From Prorocentrum cordatum (taxonomy: Eukaryota; Sar; Dinophyceae; Prorocentrales; Prorocentraceae), in assembly GCA_963575745.1 (NCBI GenBank), contig CAUYUJ010017912.1:132001-196000 (forward strand): a DNA stretch of 64,000 nt, in the 5' to 3' direction. Shown here in pieces: positions 42,920 to 51,946 of the stretch (its first letter is position 1; every line of letters starts with the position of its first letter). A program made the position numbers and the translations under genes. The notes under the pieces are model-generated. The model was not told where the DNA came from and searched no databases. It was given only the letters and a program-made list of their open reading frames with translations.

Positions 42920-45900
42920 ATGCCAATCGGCAACTCGATCGAGAACGTGGTCACCCTGCGGGGCTACCCGCAGCGGGGCCACCTGCATCCCGTGCCAGTC
43001 AGGCGCCTCACGGCTACTACGCCAGAGCCTGACAAACCACAGCCTAAACCAATCACCGAAGCCGAAATGCACATGCACTGGATTAAGATAACTATCTTCG
43101 GCATTCTGTGGGTAATAATGGGATGTGCTGTGGGATACATGCGGCAGGGGATGGACGACACGCGTACTACCGGCCCTTCGTGGGACCCTGCCGGTACTAC
43201 GCCTTTTCGCGAATACGTTCGCGAAGTACATGCATGGATAAACGTAACGAGCGGCAATATGACGCCACCTCAACAAGCTGCAGCACTACAACGAGGCCTT
43301 CAAGGTCTTGCTCGTCGTATCGCCATGCAGGTCCCCTCCCAGATCATCAACTATGGTGTAACTGTCAATGGACAGCCAACGGATGCAGTTACATATATAC
43401 TGTACCTACTGAGCACCAAATTTGAAAATCTGGAAGATGAGCGCCAGCTCAACTCTGGCACTGCCCTTATCGACTTTCGCGTCGAAAGGGGCGAGCGAAT
43501 CGACTCAGTGTTAGCTCGATTCGAGATGGCTCGTGACGAGGCTAACTCTGTTGGCTTTGTCATCCCCAACTTTCAGATCCTAACGCTGATCCTTTTCAGA
43601 GCGTTAGGCGTTGGCGCGTCACGAGCCCAACACCTGCTGGAGCCTTTTAATCATCAGATGCCCAGAACACAAGCAGACTATGACAGGCTGCTGACCAGGA
43701 TGAGGAACTACGGACATGTTGCCGAGCGCTCTCCTGGCAACATTGCGGGTATCTTCACAGGGCACCACTCACATGCAGGTGTCTACGCCACGACTGCGGG
43801 GTCACCCGCTGGTCCTGGCGAGCCAAGTCCCTGGGCTGACCCAGCCGATATGCCCAACGAGGCCACTGCCTTCTTAGGGCAGACCGGCCAGGCATCGGCA
43901 GAGGCAGCTGAGGCGAACGCCGGGTCGAACTACTCGCCAGGCGCCGCTTGCACTGCAAGCCCGCCCTCGGGCACAACCCTCTGGGGCCAAGCGGAGTCAT
44001 CCGCTCAAGGGTCTCAGCCACCCTCACCGTTTGAATCTGGCACTGACACAGATACCTCATCTGACGATGAGCACAATGGCATAGTCTCTGCTGGTAATGA
44101 CTATCCAGCGGATGACACTCACCTTTCTGAACAACAAAGAGCGGAAGCCGCTTTTATGGCTTATCGCAAATCAAAACGCCGTTGGAGGCGCTTTATGAAG
44201 AAACCAGTCAGAAAAGTGAGACGTGCAGTACGCCGACATTTCAAACGATATGGAAAGGGTCGTGGCAAAGGGGGTCGCAGACGCCGTATGCATGGTAGGG
44301 GTATTACTGCTTTCCTCACGTCCTTAACTGATATAGTCTTTGAGGAAGTTCTTATCGGAGGCAAAGGTCGGGGTCACAGGCGGACCTCCGGTAAGGGAAG
44401 AGGGCGGAGGGGCAACCCTAGGGACGCTTCTGGCAATACTATGAAGTGTCATACATGCGGTAGCACAGAGCACTTGCGCGATCAATGCCCGAAGGGGAAA
44501 GGAAAGGGATCCGTACATTTGGCTCAAAATTCTTTTATGGATGACATAGACTACATTGACTACGAGTTTTACGTCAATCCAGAAGCGGCTCCCGCTGCGG
44601 GCTCCTCCACGTACTACGTGATGGCCCGCTACGCTGAAGTGACCGTAGCCCTGGAAGACTACGCAGTGACCCTCTTCGACGAGTTCCACGGCTGGGACGA
44701 AGTCGACGAGGTCGCGTTCAATGCTTGGTTCGGTCTTCCAGCGGGGCCACCCGCCGACGACGAGATCTCCGAAGCTGAGACCGTCCCGGCGACCGAGGAA
44801 GAGCTCACCGCCGCGCTGGCACCGCAGGTGATTGGCACGCCGTTGCTGCCAGATCTTTCGCGAGCTGGCTCGGAGGCGGGAGACGCTGATGACGAAATGC
44901 GGGGCCATCCCGCGTATTCTGACTCCGAAGAGGCCGAAGAGGACTATAAGGACATGCTCCAAGAGCAGGTCGCAGAAGCAATCCGGCTCCTGAGTGCGCC
45001 AGCACATCAGCAGATAACCATGAACGACCTGCTGTCGCGCCCAGGGGCCGCACGGCTGCGTCCATACCTGGATTCGGACATGTCGGGACCTCAGATGCTG
45101 ACAGCACTCCAGGCTCTAGCGGGGTCACCCGCCGAAGTGACGCCAGCCGCAGCAGCGGGGCCACCCGCTTGGTCTATGGATGTATTTATGCAGGGCTGCG
45201 ACCAGATGGACCTCAACGACCTCACGATGGAGCAGTTAAACGACATCGGGTACTTCCGAAGCCCGTATCAACACGTATTCATGGTCCAGGACAGCTCAGA
45301 GGACTCGGAGGACATGCGCTACGCCAAGAGGGACAGACGACCATCGCCTCCCCGAGACTCAGAGCATGACGATCAAAGGCCAATGGAACGTGGTAGTGCG
45401 TCAGCGGGGCCAGCCCGCAGGAGGAGCCGTTCAGCTCCCAGACGCCCTACACATGATGCATCGGGCTACCCGTGCAGTACTGAGCACTCCGTTGGTGTAT
45501 CCGCTCAGTACGTGCCGGAGTGGTACATCAATTGGTACCCCGGCTACTCGATGGACGTGATCCGCCACTGGTATTCTAAGGAATACTGCACCAAAAGGGA
45601 CGAAACTGGCATGATAATACGTACCAAGGGTGGCAAGACCAAAACGCCAGAGGCTTGGGACAAAAGGGCTAAGAAACAGGAGATCATCAACGATCGCAAG
45701 ACATACAGGAAACAAGTATGTCAGTGCGAGCCCTTCAAAGGTCACATGCGCAGTTGTCCGATGGACCGCCCCTCCAGGAGTCCTCATCACGGTGAGACCC
45801 CGTGGAATTGGTCTCATGGAGATGACGCTGGCAACGTCCATGATCCTAACAAGGAGGTCCCTGGAGGAGGAAAGCGCATCACAGAAGCCGATCGCGTCCC

Positions 45901-48900
45901 TATGACCGAAGAGGTGGCCAACATCGTCAGGGAAAATTGGGTACAGCTTCCCAATGACCATCGCCTCAAGGAATGGAACCGCCGATTCCATAAAGTGGCG
46001 GGGTCACCCGCAGGATCCAGCAAAGAAGCGGGGTCACCCGCAGACGCGGCGCCAGCCGCTGGGTCCGCGGACGAAGATTGGATAGCTGTTGCATCTGCTG
46101 CTGGGTCCGCCGCCGGTACTGACCACACCGAACTGAATGAAGAATGGGCGGCGGAAGACGGCTCAGAGAATCCATTCCCTGATGGATGCGCCTGCTGGTG
46201 CTACAGCTCTTCGGCGCAGAAGTGGTTTTGCACGAGGGTAATTCACCGCCACGAAAATGGCAAGTACAAGCTGGCCATAAAAGGTACTGCCGACATCGAC
46301 CAGATGAGGCAGATCATCCATGATCATGGCCAGCCAGAAGGCCCTCCTAAAGACCCTCCTGGTCCACAACCGGGCAAGGGCAGCAGACCACCTCCAAGAC
46401 CTGAAGCCGACTCCTCGTCTTCACCGACTCCTGCGAAAAGGCACCCGTCCAAGAGCCCCGAAGGCACACAAGGGCGGGCGAAGGCCAGAGGGATCGCCAA
46501 GACGGACGACCCTGAGCTGGTAGATCCTCCCGGTCTGTCCGTGACGGAGAGGAGGAAGGCTTTTGCTGGACCATCGACCCCGATGCCACCGGCGACCCAA
46601 GGCGATGTCAAGGACGAAGTTCGCGACAAGCCTCAGGCAGCTTTCCGAGGTGACTGGACTCCAACTCTGCATCAGCCGCGCCTTGCACCACGACCAGGTT
46701 CGGCACGAATGAAAGCACAGCCGAAGCCCGAAGCTGGGATGAGGTCGGTGCGGGCAGAAGCAGCCGCCAAGGCTAAGGAGGACAAGGGCTCTGCGGGGCC
46801 ACCCGCTAAAGCGGCGCCAGCTGCAGCAGCGGGGACACCCGCAGAAGGCACTCTCTCAAGAGAAGAACGCTTCAAAGTCCTCAAAGAATTTGGCGACCGA
46901 CAGAAACTAGCCGATGATGCAGTGGCTGACCAAGGTCACCAGCACCCTGGCGCGGAGTCATCCGCTGGAGCTGCCTCGTCAGCCGCAGGCTCTGCTGGGC
47001 CACCCGTTAAAGCGCCGCCAGCTGCATCAGCGGGGCCACCCGCACGCTGGCAGCCAGTAATGTCTGTTCTTAGGAACATCCCTCTGGGAGCCATGGAATA
47101 TTGGCAAGGCATTGAAGGCAAAGGCCCGAAGCGCACCATAAACCCACGAGTCACTCGAGACGATACAGACCGATACGAGGTCATTGATTGCCCTGATCGT
47201 CGTAACTTCGAGTGCCGCAACGACTGGGAACGTGAACAACAAGCCGTGGGAAAGATGTTGCGAGACAGGCCGCCATTGCGCGTCGCGCAGCATAAGGCAG
47301 AGCTCATGAAGGTCATGGAAAGGTTCGGCATGGATCCGACTTTGCCGCGCGATGGGCAAATGACCAAGGTGTCAATATGGTTCTCTACAGCCCTACGCCA
47401 TAGTCCGTATTGGAAGGACGGATTCAGCCGACACTTCGAAAAGATTAGCACTTTCGATCCATACGATGGCTGGGTTGTTGTTGACGATCTGCTGACAAAC
47501 TGGACTGAAAATGATCAGTGGAAAGGCTATCGTGAAATGCACGAGGTGCTGATCAAGGGCAGGCCCCACACGTCATACGTGTATTGGGTGCTGCTAAACT
47601 GCTGTGAGATGATTGACCATCACGGCATGCAGAAGGGCAGGCTCCAGATGAAGTGCGTTGATGACAGCATGCTGCTGCCTCCCAGGTTTCGACCAACGGC
47701 ACGCAGGCCACAGTACTTCATCAGAGCCACGAACGGCCACAGCAGTCCAGGCATCCACTGTCCCGAGTCGCTTTATAAGCCGATCACAACATGGATGAAA
47801 GAACCAGACGACCCAGTATATTTCATCCACGGGACACAGTGGGAGTATGTCAAGGACATCCTTGCTAATGGCCTTTCATGCCTCGCACAGGACAACCCTA
47901 AAAGGAAGGGGGGGCGCCAATTTGTGCACGGCTGCCCCTACCTCCCGGGCGACCCGAGGATTCAATCGGGCATCCGTCCTGACTCGGAGGTGCTCATATT
48001 CTGCAGCATCAACAAGATGCTGTCCAGTGGCTTCTCCCTATGGAGGTCAGCAAATGACATCGTCATGACACGGGGCCACGACGGACGTATACCGCCCGAT
48101 CATATCCTCCAGATTGTGAGCATTGCGAAATATCGGGTCGGTGAAGCCTGGAGCAATCCGCTGGCTTATGACAAGTCGCGGAGGCGGGGCCAACCCGCGG
48201 ACAGGATTCGCACCGATGACTACCTGCCACTTAAATTATGTGACAGAACTCTGGGTGTAATGGAAGATCACGCCATGTACCTAAAGGGCTGGACTAAGAC
48301 GGACGGTCGCCCATTCAATTTGATCATGACCGAGCAAGATGTTGCTCCACGACCGTACGACACACAGACAGTCCTCATGATGAATGCCCAGGAAGACGAG
48401 GTCATGCCTGAAGCGGGGCCACCCGCAGGTGCGGGGACACCCGCGGTAGACACCTCGGACGGTTCATGGCAACAAGTGGTCACACCAGTAGCAACGGTAG
48501 CATCTCCTTGGAGGCCGGATCAGCAGACATGGGTCCAGGCCCTCAACAGCTACTTGACACCAGCCGACGTCTCTGGACTGACCGATCAGCTATATCGTGC
48601 TGACCCGTGGGCAGTGCATACAGGTATCCAAGACGCACAGCAGAGGAACCTGCGCACTCCTGCGGGGCCACCAGGCGTCCTAGGACCACAACCACAACGC
48701 CCTCCGCAGCAGGCTGGAGGTGCGAGGTTTGTCCCTATGGGCGGTTCAGATGGTGGCTCGCCGTTTCGGACTCCGCCGTCTGAAACGAGCGAGAACAGCT
48801 TGTGGCAAAGACTCCAGGCGATTCGCGGGAATCCGGCGCTCGCAGCAGCACTCCAGGCGACCACTCCCTTTGGCACTCCGAGGGGTAGTGAAGGAGGAGT

Positions 48901-51745
48901 GGCTGCGGGGACACCCGCCGAGCGAACGCCTGCGGAGCCACCCGCACATGCGGGGCCACCCGCTGACGGACAGCAAGGTTCAGACTACGAACGTCGGGCA
49001 GCCAACTTAAGAGCACAGGCTACTTTTCTGCAGCAACAAGCTGATAGAGTGCCCAGCCTGTTGCGGAACCGCAACATAGATGTTACGAATCATGGCGACT
49101 TTCGGCCTCTCTGGAGCTGGACTTCTGAAGATGCTCCAAATGCTGATCCCACGAATCCATATCGACAGGTGTTTATTCCAGGAATAGCATCACACCCAAT
49201 ATATGGATGGGACAATCATGGACCAGCAGAGGCACAGGCCATGGACGCGCCGATGTACCCGGAGTACTACGCGCAGATGAATAACACTCCTATGATTGCG
49301 GGGCCACCTGCGAACGAATACACTCGGAATCTTGCCAATGAGATGTTTCGTTTGCAGTTTACACGAGCGGTCGATGCGCAGTCTATGCCGCACTACGCCT
49401 ACATGCCCACGCCGACGGACCCCGAGACCGTAGTTCAGCCAGCTGGTCTCGCGGTGCCAGCCGCTATGGGCAGCATGCCAGACTACATCCGCGACGTGCA
49501 CAACACGCAGCAAGCGATACTGGCATCTAGGCAGCAGGCTCGGGACAACACCAGGCTGCGCCAACAACGCGCGATCCAGAGAAGGATTGAGCGTGAGACC
49601 CAAGCGGGGACACCCGCAGACGCGGGGCCACCCGCTGAACGGCCAGATAGACGGCCGCCACCGACGCCATATCGGGAGGGCGAAACCACTTTCGAGCGCC
49701 AAGCTCGGACTCGCCCAGACGTGCCTGCTCCAGTCATTTCAGACTACAACTTCACACAGTGCCCAATCTGTATGGACAACTACGAGATGGGCACTATAGT
49801 GTGGAGACTGGCGTGTGGGCACTTCTTTCACGATATATGCTGGGATCGTGTTGCACAGCAGCACGTCCGCAATCAGCGACCAGGTGCGCCGAACGAGGCC
49901 CCCTGCGCTGTATGTCGTGGGCCGGGCATAGTTATAGCACACTTCCCGTATGCTGGACAGCGCGACGCTGAATCGGAACAAGCGCGCCAGCAGGAAAGGT
50001 ACGTGGCAGATGCCCGGGAAATGCGTCGGCTACGTGAAGCAGTGGAGGCACTGGAGGCTCGAGCCGCACAATCGGCGGAGCCATCCGCACGTGCCCCAGC
50101 TGCACAGGCATACCCCTGGCCAGCGCCAGAGCAAGGCATCCAGATGCCAATCCTGCCTACGCTTCGAGCGCAGGAGCCCCCAGCTGCGGGGCCACCCGCT
50201 GAAGCGGCTCCCGCCGCCAAAGCGGGGCCACCCGCAAATGGGCCTCCAAATCCAGGTTTCCTGAGGGCAATGGAGGCCAACATCAGGCGGAGTGGCAGGA
50301 GCGGAGGCGGGACTCGAAGGCCAACTGGATCAACCAGGACCTCGCGTGTGGCAAGCCCGGTCAGCGCTAGGAGCCGGGCAAGCGCTGAGAGCGCGGAGGC
50401 AGCCCAGTTCCATACCACATTCATGATCGATACAGAGGGGCTGACCTATGCACGTGACGACACGGACACGCTGCCGCCAGGAGGTGAATGGATGTCCACA
50501 CTATCTGTGAATTATTGGGTTCTTGAACAGGAACCAATTACCGTGGAGGAGCGCCGCCAATATGAGCAGATGTGGTGCACCGAGTTAACCATGAGTCAAT
50601 GGGTGCATGAACAGCGCCTGTTGAAAGGTACACTCGGTTCGCAGATTACGTACCACACCAATGACCATGGGACAATGGCTCTGGCAGCGCGAAATGGGAC
50701 ATTCTTTCCTGACGAAGACGGTATGCCCTGCATCTCGTACATGCTAGACATTGGGTCCAATGTGAACATCATTGGATCCAATACGGCGCGAACCTTCCAG
50801 GAGATTATGGCCAGGTACAATCACAGACCTGCCATATGCACCCTGAGCAAGACCCTCTACATCAATGGTGTTGGTGAGGGCGCTGCGATATGTCGGAAGA
50901 TGGGCAACTTCAAGATCGGGGTACAATATGCCAATGAGGCAAGCCCCCGTATCGAGGAGTATGCCTCCAACATCGCAGAAGGCTCGGGTGCCAATCTCCC
51001 GGCCATCTGGGGCCTAGGAGCCATGGAAGCACGTGACACGATCATCGTGCTGAAGCCAGGCTACCAGAAGGTTATCTTCCCCAGCGGTGACTACACCCTG
51101 AAGCTGGGAAGAGGCGCCAAGGTCCTGAAGGCGAAGAAAACTCCCTCGGGACATCTCGCGATTCCCTGCGGTTTGTATGACGGGGCTAAAAGCCAGACGG
51201 TCACGAACACCTTCACAATCCGCAGCAGTCGAGATGGCTATACCGAGACGGAGAACGAAGAGGACCCCGTCAGTGCGGGGCCACCCGCCGGAGCAAGTGC
51301 GGGGCCACCCGCCGAAGCCACAGCGGGGCAACCCGCGACGGGACAGTCCATGACCGTCACGACCGATACGTACATTGTCGAGCCGTACCTCGACAAGCAG
51401 CTCCTGGAAGACACGACCCGTTTGATCGTGGACAGGACGCTGAACAGCTGGTGGGAGGGCCAACAGTGTCCCGAAGGGACCTGGCCACATATGAAGGATG
51501 CCCTGAAGTCTAAGATATTCTGGGCAGTCCAGGAGGCGGTGAATAAATGGACGCCTGAGAACCAAGCGGGGCCACCCGCGTCACCGCCACCACCACCAAG
51601 CCACACGGGCGGAGGTTCGTCGGACTCTGCGGGGCCAACCCGCGTGGAGATCGTGAGCGTAGCCACACCAGCGCCTCCTGCGGAGCCATCCGCTAACAGC
51701 ATGCCTCCGAGTCAGACGGCAACGTGGTCACACGACCGCCGCTGA
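42920..51745 (+). CDS. Copia Gag-protease polyprotein with embedded Tpt1 and RING domains
   Basis: First in-frame ATG at 42920 gives 2,941 residues; the frame is already open from 42671 with no ATG, only GTG at 42728. Residue numbers run from ATG 42920. A membrane-like segment at about 55-74 (ITIFGILWVIMGCAVGYM). Gag-like helical region about 95-275. Lys/Arg-rich tract about 414-460, then a CCHC zinc knuckle from Cys510 (CHTCGSTEHLRDQC), both for RNA binding. Acidic linkers. Tpt1/KptA-type domain about 1480-1735 with Arg1493-His1494, Arg1602 and Arg1709. RING-H2 finger 2281-2332 followed by a Glu/Arg coiled coil. Retropepsin-like protease with MLDIGSN (Asp2610; DIG replaces the usual D-S/T-G). 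Ends at UGA 51743 in a readthrough-like context, with the pol frame continuing in phase. Linkers are packed with AGxPA repeats from the mini-hairpins. Confidence 0.85.
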   Translation: MPIGNSIENVVTLRGYPQRGHLHPVPVRRLTATTPEPDKPQPKPITEAEMHMHWIKITIFGILWVIMGCAVGYMRQGMDDTRTTGPSWDPAGTTPFREYVREVHAWINVTSGNMTPPQQAAALQRGLQGLARRIAMQVPSQIINYGVTVNGQPTDAVTYILYLLSTKFENLEDERQLNSGTALIDFRVERGERIDSVLARFEMARDEANSVGFVIPNFQILTLILFRALGVGASRAQHLLEPFNHQMPRTQADYDRLLTRMRNYGHVAERSPGNIAGIFTGHHSHAGVYATTAGSPAGPGEPSPWADPADMPNEATAFLGQTGQASAEAAEANAGSNYSPGAACTASPPSGTTLWGQAESSAQGSQPPSPFESGTDTDTSSDDEHNGIVSAGNDYPADDTHLSEQQRAEAAFMAYRKSKRRWRRFMKKPVRKVRRAVRRHFKRYGKGRGKGGRRRRMHGRGITAFLTSLTDIVFEEVLIGGKGRGHRRTSGKGRGRRGNPRDASGNTMKCHTCGSTEHLRDQCPKGKGKGSVHLAQNSFMDDIDYIDYEFYVNPEAAPAAGSSTYYVMARYAEVTVALEDYAVTLFDEFHGWDEVDEVAFNAWFGLPAGPPADDEISEAETVPATEEELTAALAPQVIGTPLLPDLSRAGSEAGDADDEMRGHPAYSDSEEAEEDYKDMLQEQVAEAIRLLSAPAHQQITMNDLLSRPGAARLRPYLDSDMSGPQMLTALQALAGSPAEVTPAAAAGPPAWSMDVFMQGCDQMDLNDLTMEQLNDIGYFRSPYQHVFMVQDSSEDSEDMRYAKRDRRPSPPRDSEHDDQRPMERGSASAGPARRRSRSAPRRPTHDASGYPCSTEHSVGVSAQYVPEWYINWYPGYSMDVIRHWYSKEYCTKRDETGMIIRTKGGKTKTPEAWDKRAKKQEIINDRKTYRKQVCQCEPFKGHMRSCPMDRPSRSPHHGETPWNWSHGDDAGNVHDPNKEVPGGGKRITEADRVPMTEEVANIVRENWVQLPNDHRLKEWNRRFHKVAGSPAGSSKEAGSPADAAPAAGSADEDWIAVASAAGSAAGTDHTELNEEWAAEDGSENPFPDGCACWCYSSSAQKWFCTRVIHRHENGKYKLAIKGTADIDQMRQIIHDHGQPEGPPKDPPGPQPGKGSRPPPRPEADSSSSPTPAKRHPSKSPEGTQGRAKARGIAKTDDPELVDPPGLSVTERRKAFAGPSTPMPPATQGDVKDEVRDKPQAAFRGDWTPTLHQPRLAPRPGSARMKAQPKPEAGMRSVRAEAAAKAKEDKGSAGPPAKAAPAAAAGTPAEGTLSREERFKVLKEFGDRQKLADDAVADQGHQHPGAESSAGAASSAAGSAGPPVKAPPAASAGPPARWQPVMSVLRNIPLGAMEYWQGIEGKGPKRTINPRVTRDDTDRYEVIDCPDRRNFECRNDWEREQQAVGKMLRDRPPLRVAQHKAELMKVMERFGMDPTLPRDGQMTKVSIWFSTALRHSPYWKDGFSRHFEKISTFDPYDGWVVVDDLLTNWTENDQWKGYREMHEVLIKGRPHTSYVYWVLLNCCEMIDHHGMQKGRLQMKCVDDSMLLPPRFRPTARRPQYFIRATNGHSSPGIHCPESLYKPITTWMKEPDDPVYFIHGTQWEYVKDILANGLSCLAQDNPKRKGGRQFVHGCPYLPGDPRIQSGIRPDSEVLIFCSINKMLSSGFSLWRSANDIVMTRGHDGRIPPDHILQIVSIAKYRVGEAWSNPLAYDKSRRRGQPADRIRTDDYLPLKLCDRTLGVMEDHAMYLKGWTKTDGRPFNLIMTEQDVAPRPYDTQTVLMMNAQEDEVMPEAGPPAGAGTPAVDTSDGSWQQVVTPVATVASPWRPDQQTWVQALNSYLTPADVSGLTDQLYRADPWAVHTGIQDAQQRNLRTPAGPPGVLGPQPQRPPQQAGGARFVPMGGSDGGSPFRTPPSETSENSLWQRLQAIRGNPALAAALQATTPFGTPRGSEGGVAAGTPAERTPAEPPAHAGPPADGQQGSDYERRAANLRAQATFLQQQADRVPSLLRNRNIDVTNHGDFRPLWSWTSEDAPNADPTNPYRQVFIPGIASHPIYGWDNHGPAEAQAMDAPMYPEYYAQMNNTPMIAGPPANEYTRNLANEMFRLQFTRAVDAQSMPHYAYMPTPTDPETVVQPAGLAVPAAMGSMPDYIRDVHNTQQAILASRQQARDNTRLRQQRAIQRRIERETQAGTPADAGPPAERPDRRPPPTPYREGETTFERQARTRPDVPAPVISDYNFTQCPICMDNYEMGTIVWRLACGHFFHDICWDRVAQQHVRNQRPGAPNEAPCAVCRGPGIVIAHFPYAGQRDAESEQARQQERYVADAREMRRLREAVEALEARAAQSAEPSARAPAAQAYPWPAPEQGIQMPILPTLRAQEPPAAGPPAEAAPAAKAGPPANGPPNPGFLRAMEANIRRSGRSGGGTRRPTGSTRTSRVASPVSARSRASAESAEAAQFHTTFMIDTEGLTYARDDTDTLPPGGEWMSTLSVNYWVLEQEPITVEERRQYEQMWCTELTMSQWVHEQRLLKGTLGSQITYHTNDHGTMALAARNGTFFPDEDGMPCISYMLDIGSNVNIIGSNTARTFQEIMARYNHRPAICTLSKTLYINGVGEGAAICRKMGNFKIGVQYANEASPRIEEYASNIAEGSGANLPAIWGLGAMEARDTIIVLKPGYQKVIFPSGDYTLKLGRGAKVLKAKKTPSGHLAIPCGLYDGAKSQTVTNTFTIRSSRDGYTETENEEDPVSAGPPAGASAGPPAEATAGQPATGQSMTVTTDTYIVEPYLDKQLLEDTTRLIVDRTLNSWWEGQQCPEGTWPHMKDALKSKIFWAVQEAVNKWTPENQAGPPASPPPPPSHTGGGSSDSAGPTRVEIVSVATPAPPAEPSANSMPPSQTATWSHDRR
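47357..48125 (+). other. Region encoding the RNA 2'-phosphotransferase (Tpt1/KptA-type) domain
   Basis: Known Tpt1/KptA enzymes remove a 2'-phosphate from RNA using NAD+, through 2'-ADP-ribosylated RNA; in eukaryotes they finish tRNA splicing. Visible signatures in order: STALRHSPY (family: LRH; Arg and His catalytic), WVVVDDLL (family: GFVxVxxLL), FIRATNGHS (family: IRAxQGHS), FIHGTQWEYVKDILANGLS (family: HGTxxxxWxxIxxxGLS), then PYLPGDPRIQSGIRPDSEV and LWRSANDIVMTRG (family: FFRSANGVILT). All four Arg/His/Arg/Arg catalytic positions are present. An insertion of about 50-60 residues lies between the WVVVDDLL and IRATNGHS blocks. No mini-hairpin interrupts the domain. It sits between Gag/zinc knuckle and RING/protease in one frame with them. 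Confidence 0.88.
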
Positions 51746-51781
51746 CGGGGGCAGGCGGGCGCGCCGGCGGCGCTCGCTTGC
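51743..51781 (+). promoter_or_regulatory. Probable UGA readthrough signal between gag and pol
   Basis: The stop is UGA followed by CGG (UGACGG), the strong readthrough context used with a 3' RNA structure by several plant RNA viruses and related to the UGA-C context of alphaviruses. Five bases downstream, 51751-51762 (GCAGGCGGGCGC) pairs with 51770-51781 (GCGCTCGCTTGC) as a 12-bp stem with two G-U pairs and a 7-nt loop. The 201 bases between the UGA and ATG 51947 contain no stop in the same frame and read as protein. The simplest view is a Gag-Pol polyprotein made by occasional decoding of UGA. Confidence 0.65.
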
Positions 51782-51946
51782 GAAGAGAAGCCGAATACCG
51801 GCCTCCTCGCTACATACGTTGGCCGCGCTGAGGCCCGAGAGGAAAAATATCATTCAAAATGTCTTGTCATCGAAGATATTCGCACAGCTTGCGCTGAACT
51901 CCGAACCCGTGGATATATATGCGACCGGATTACCCATAATGAGGTA

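Noticed and set aside
42801-43091. Overlapping plus-strand frame inside the gag start
   Set aside because: A shadow of the long retrotransposon frame without conserved motifs.
44585-44597. Additional mini-hairpin
   Set aside because: GCGGCTCCCGCTGCGGG gives overlapping partial pairings rather than the 5-4-5 layout, so it was not counted. Degenerate units at 46994, 47012 and 48662 were left out for the same reason.
51743-51745. Reading the UGA simply as the end of gag with an independent pol start at 51947
   Set aside because: The 201-nt interval is open in the same frame, reads as protein, and carries a readthrough-type context and hairpin. Independent initiation remains possible but explains less.
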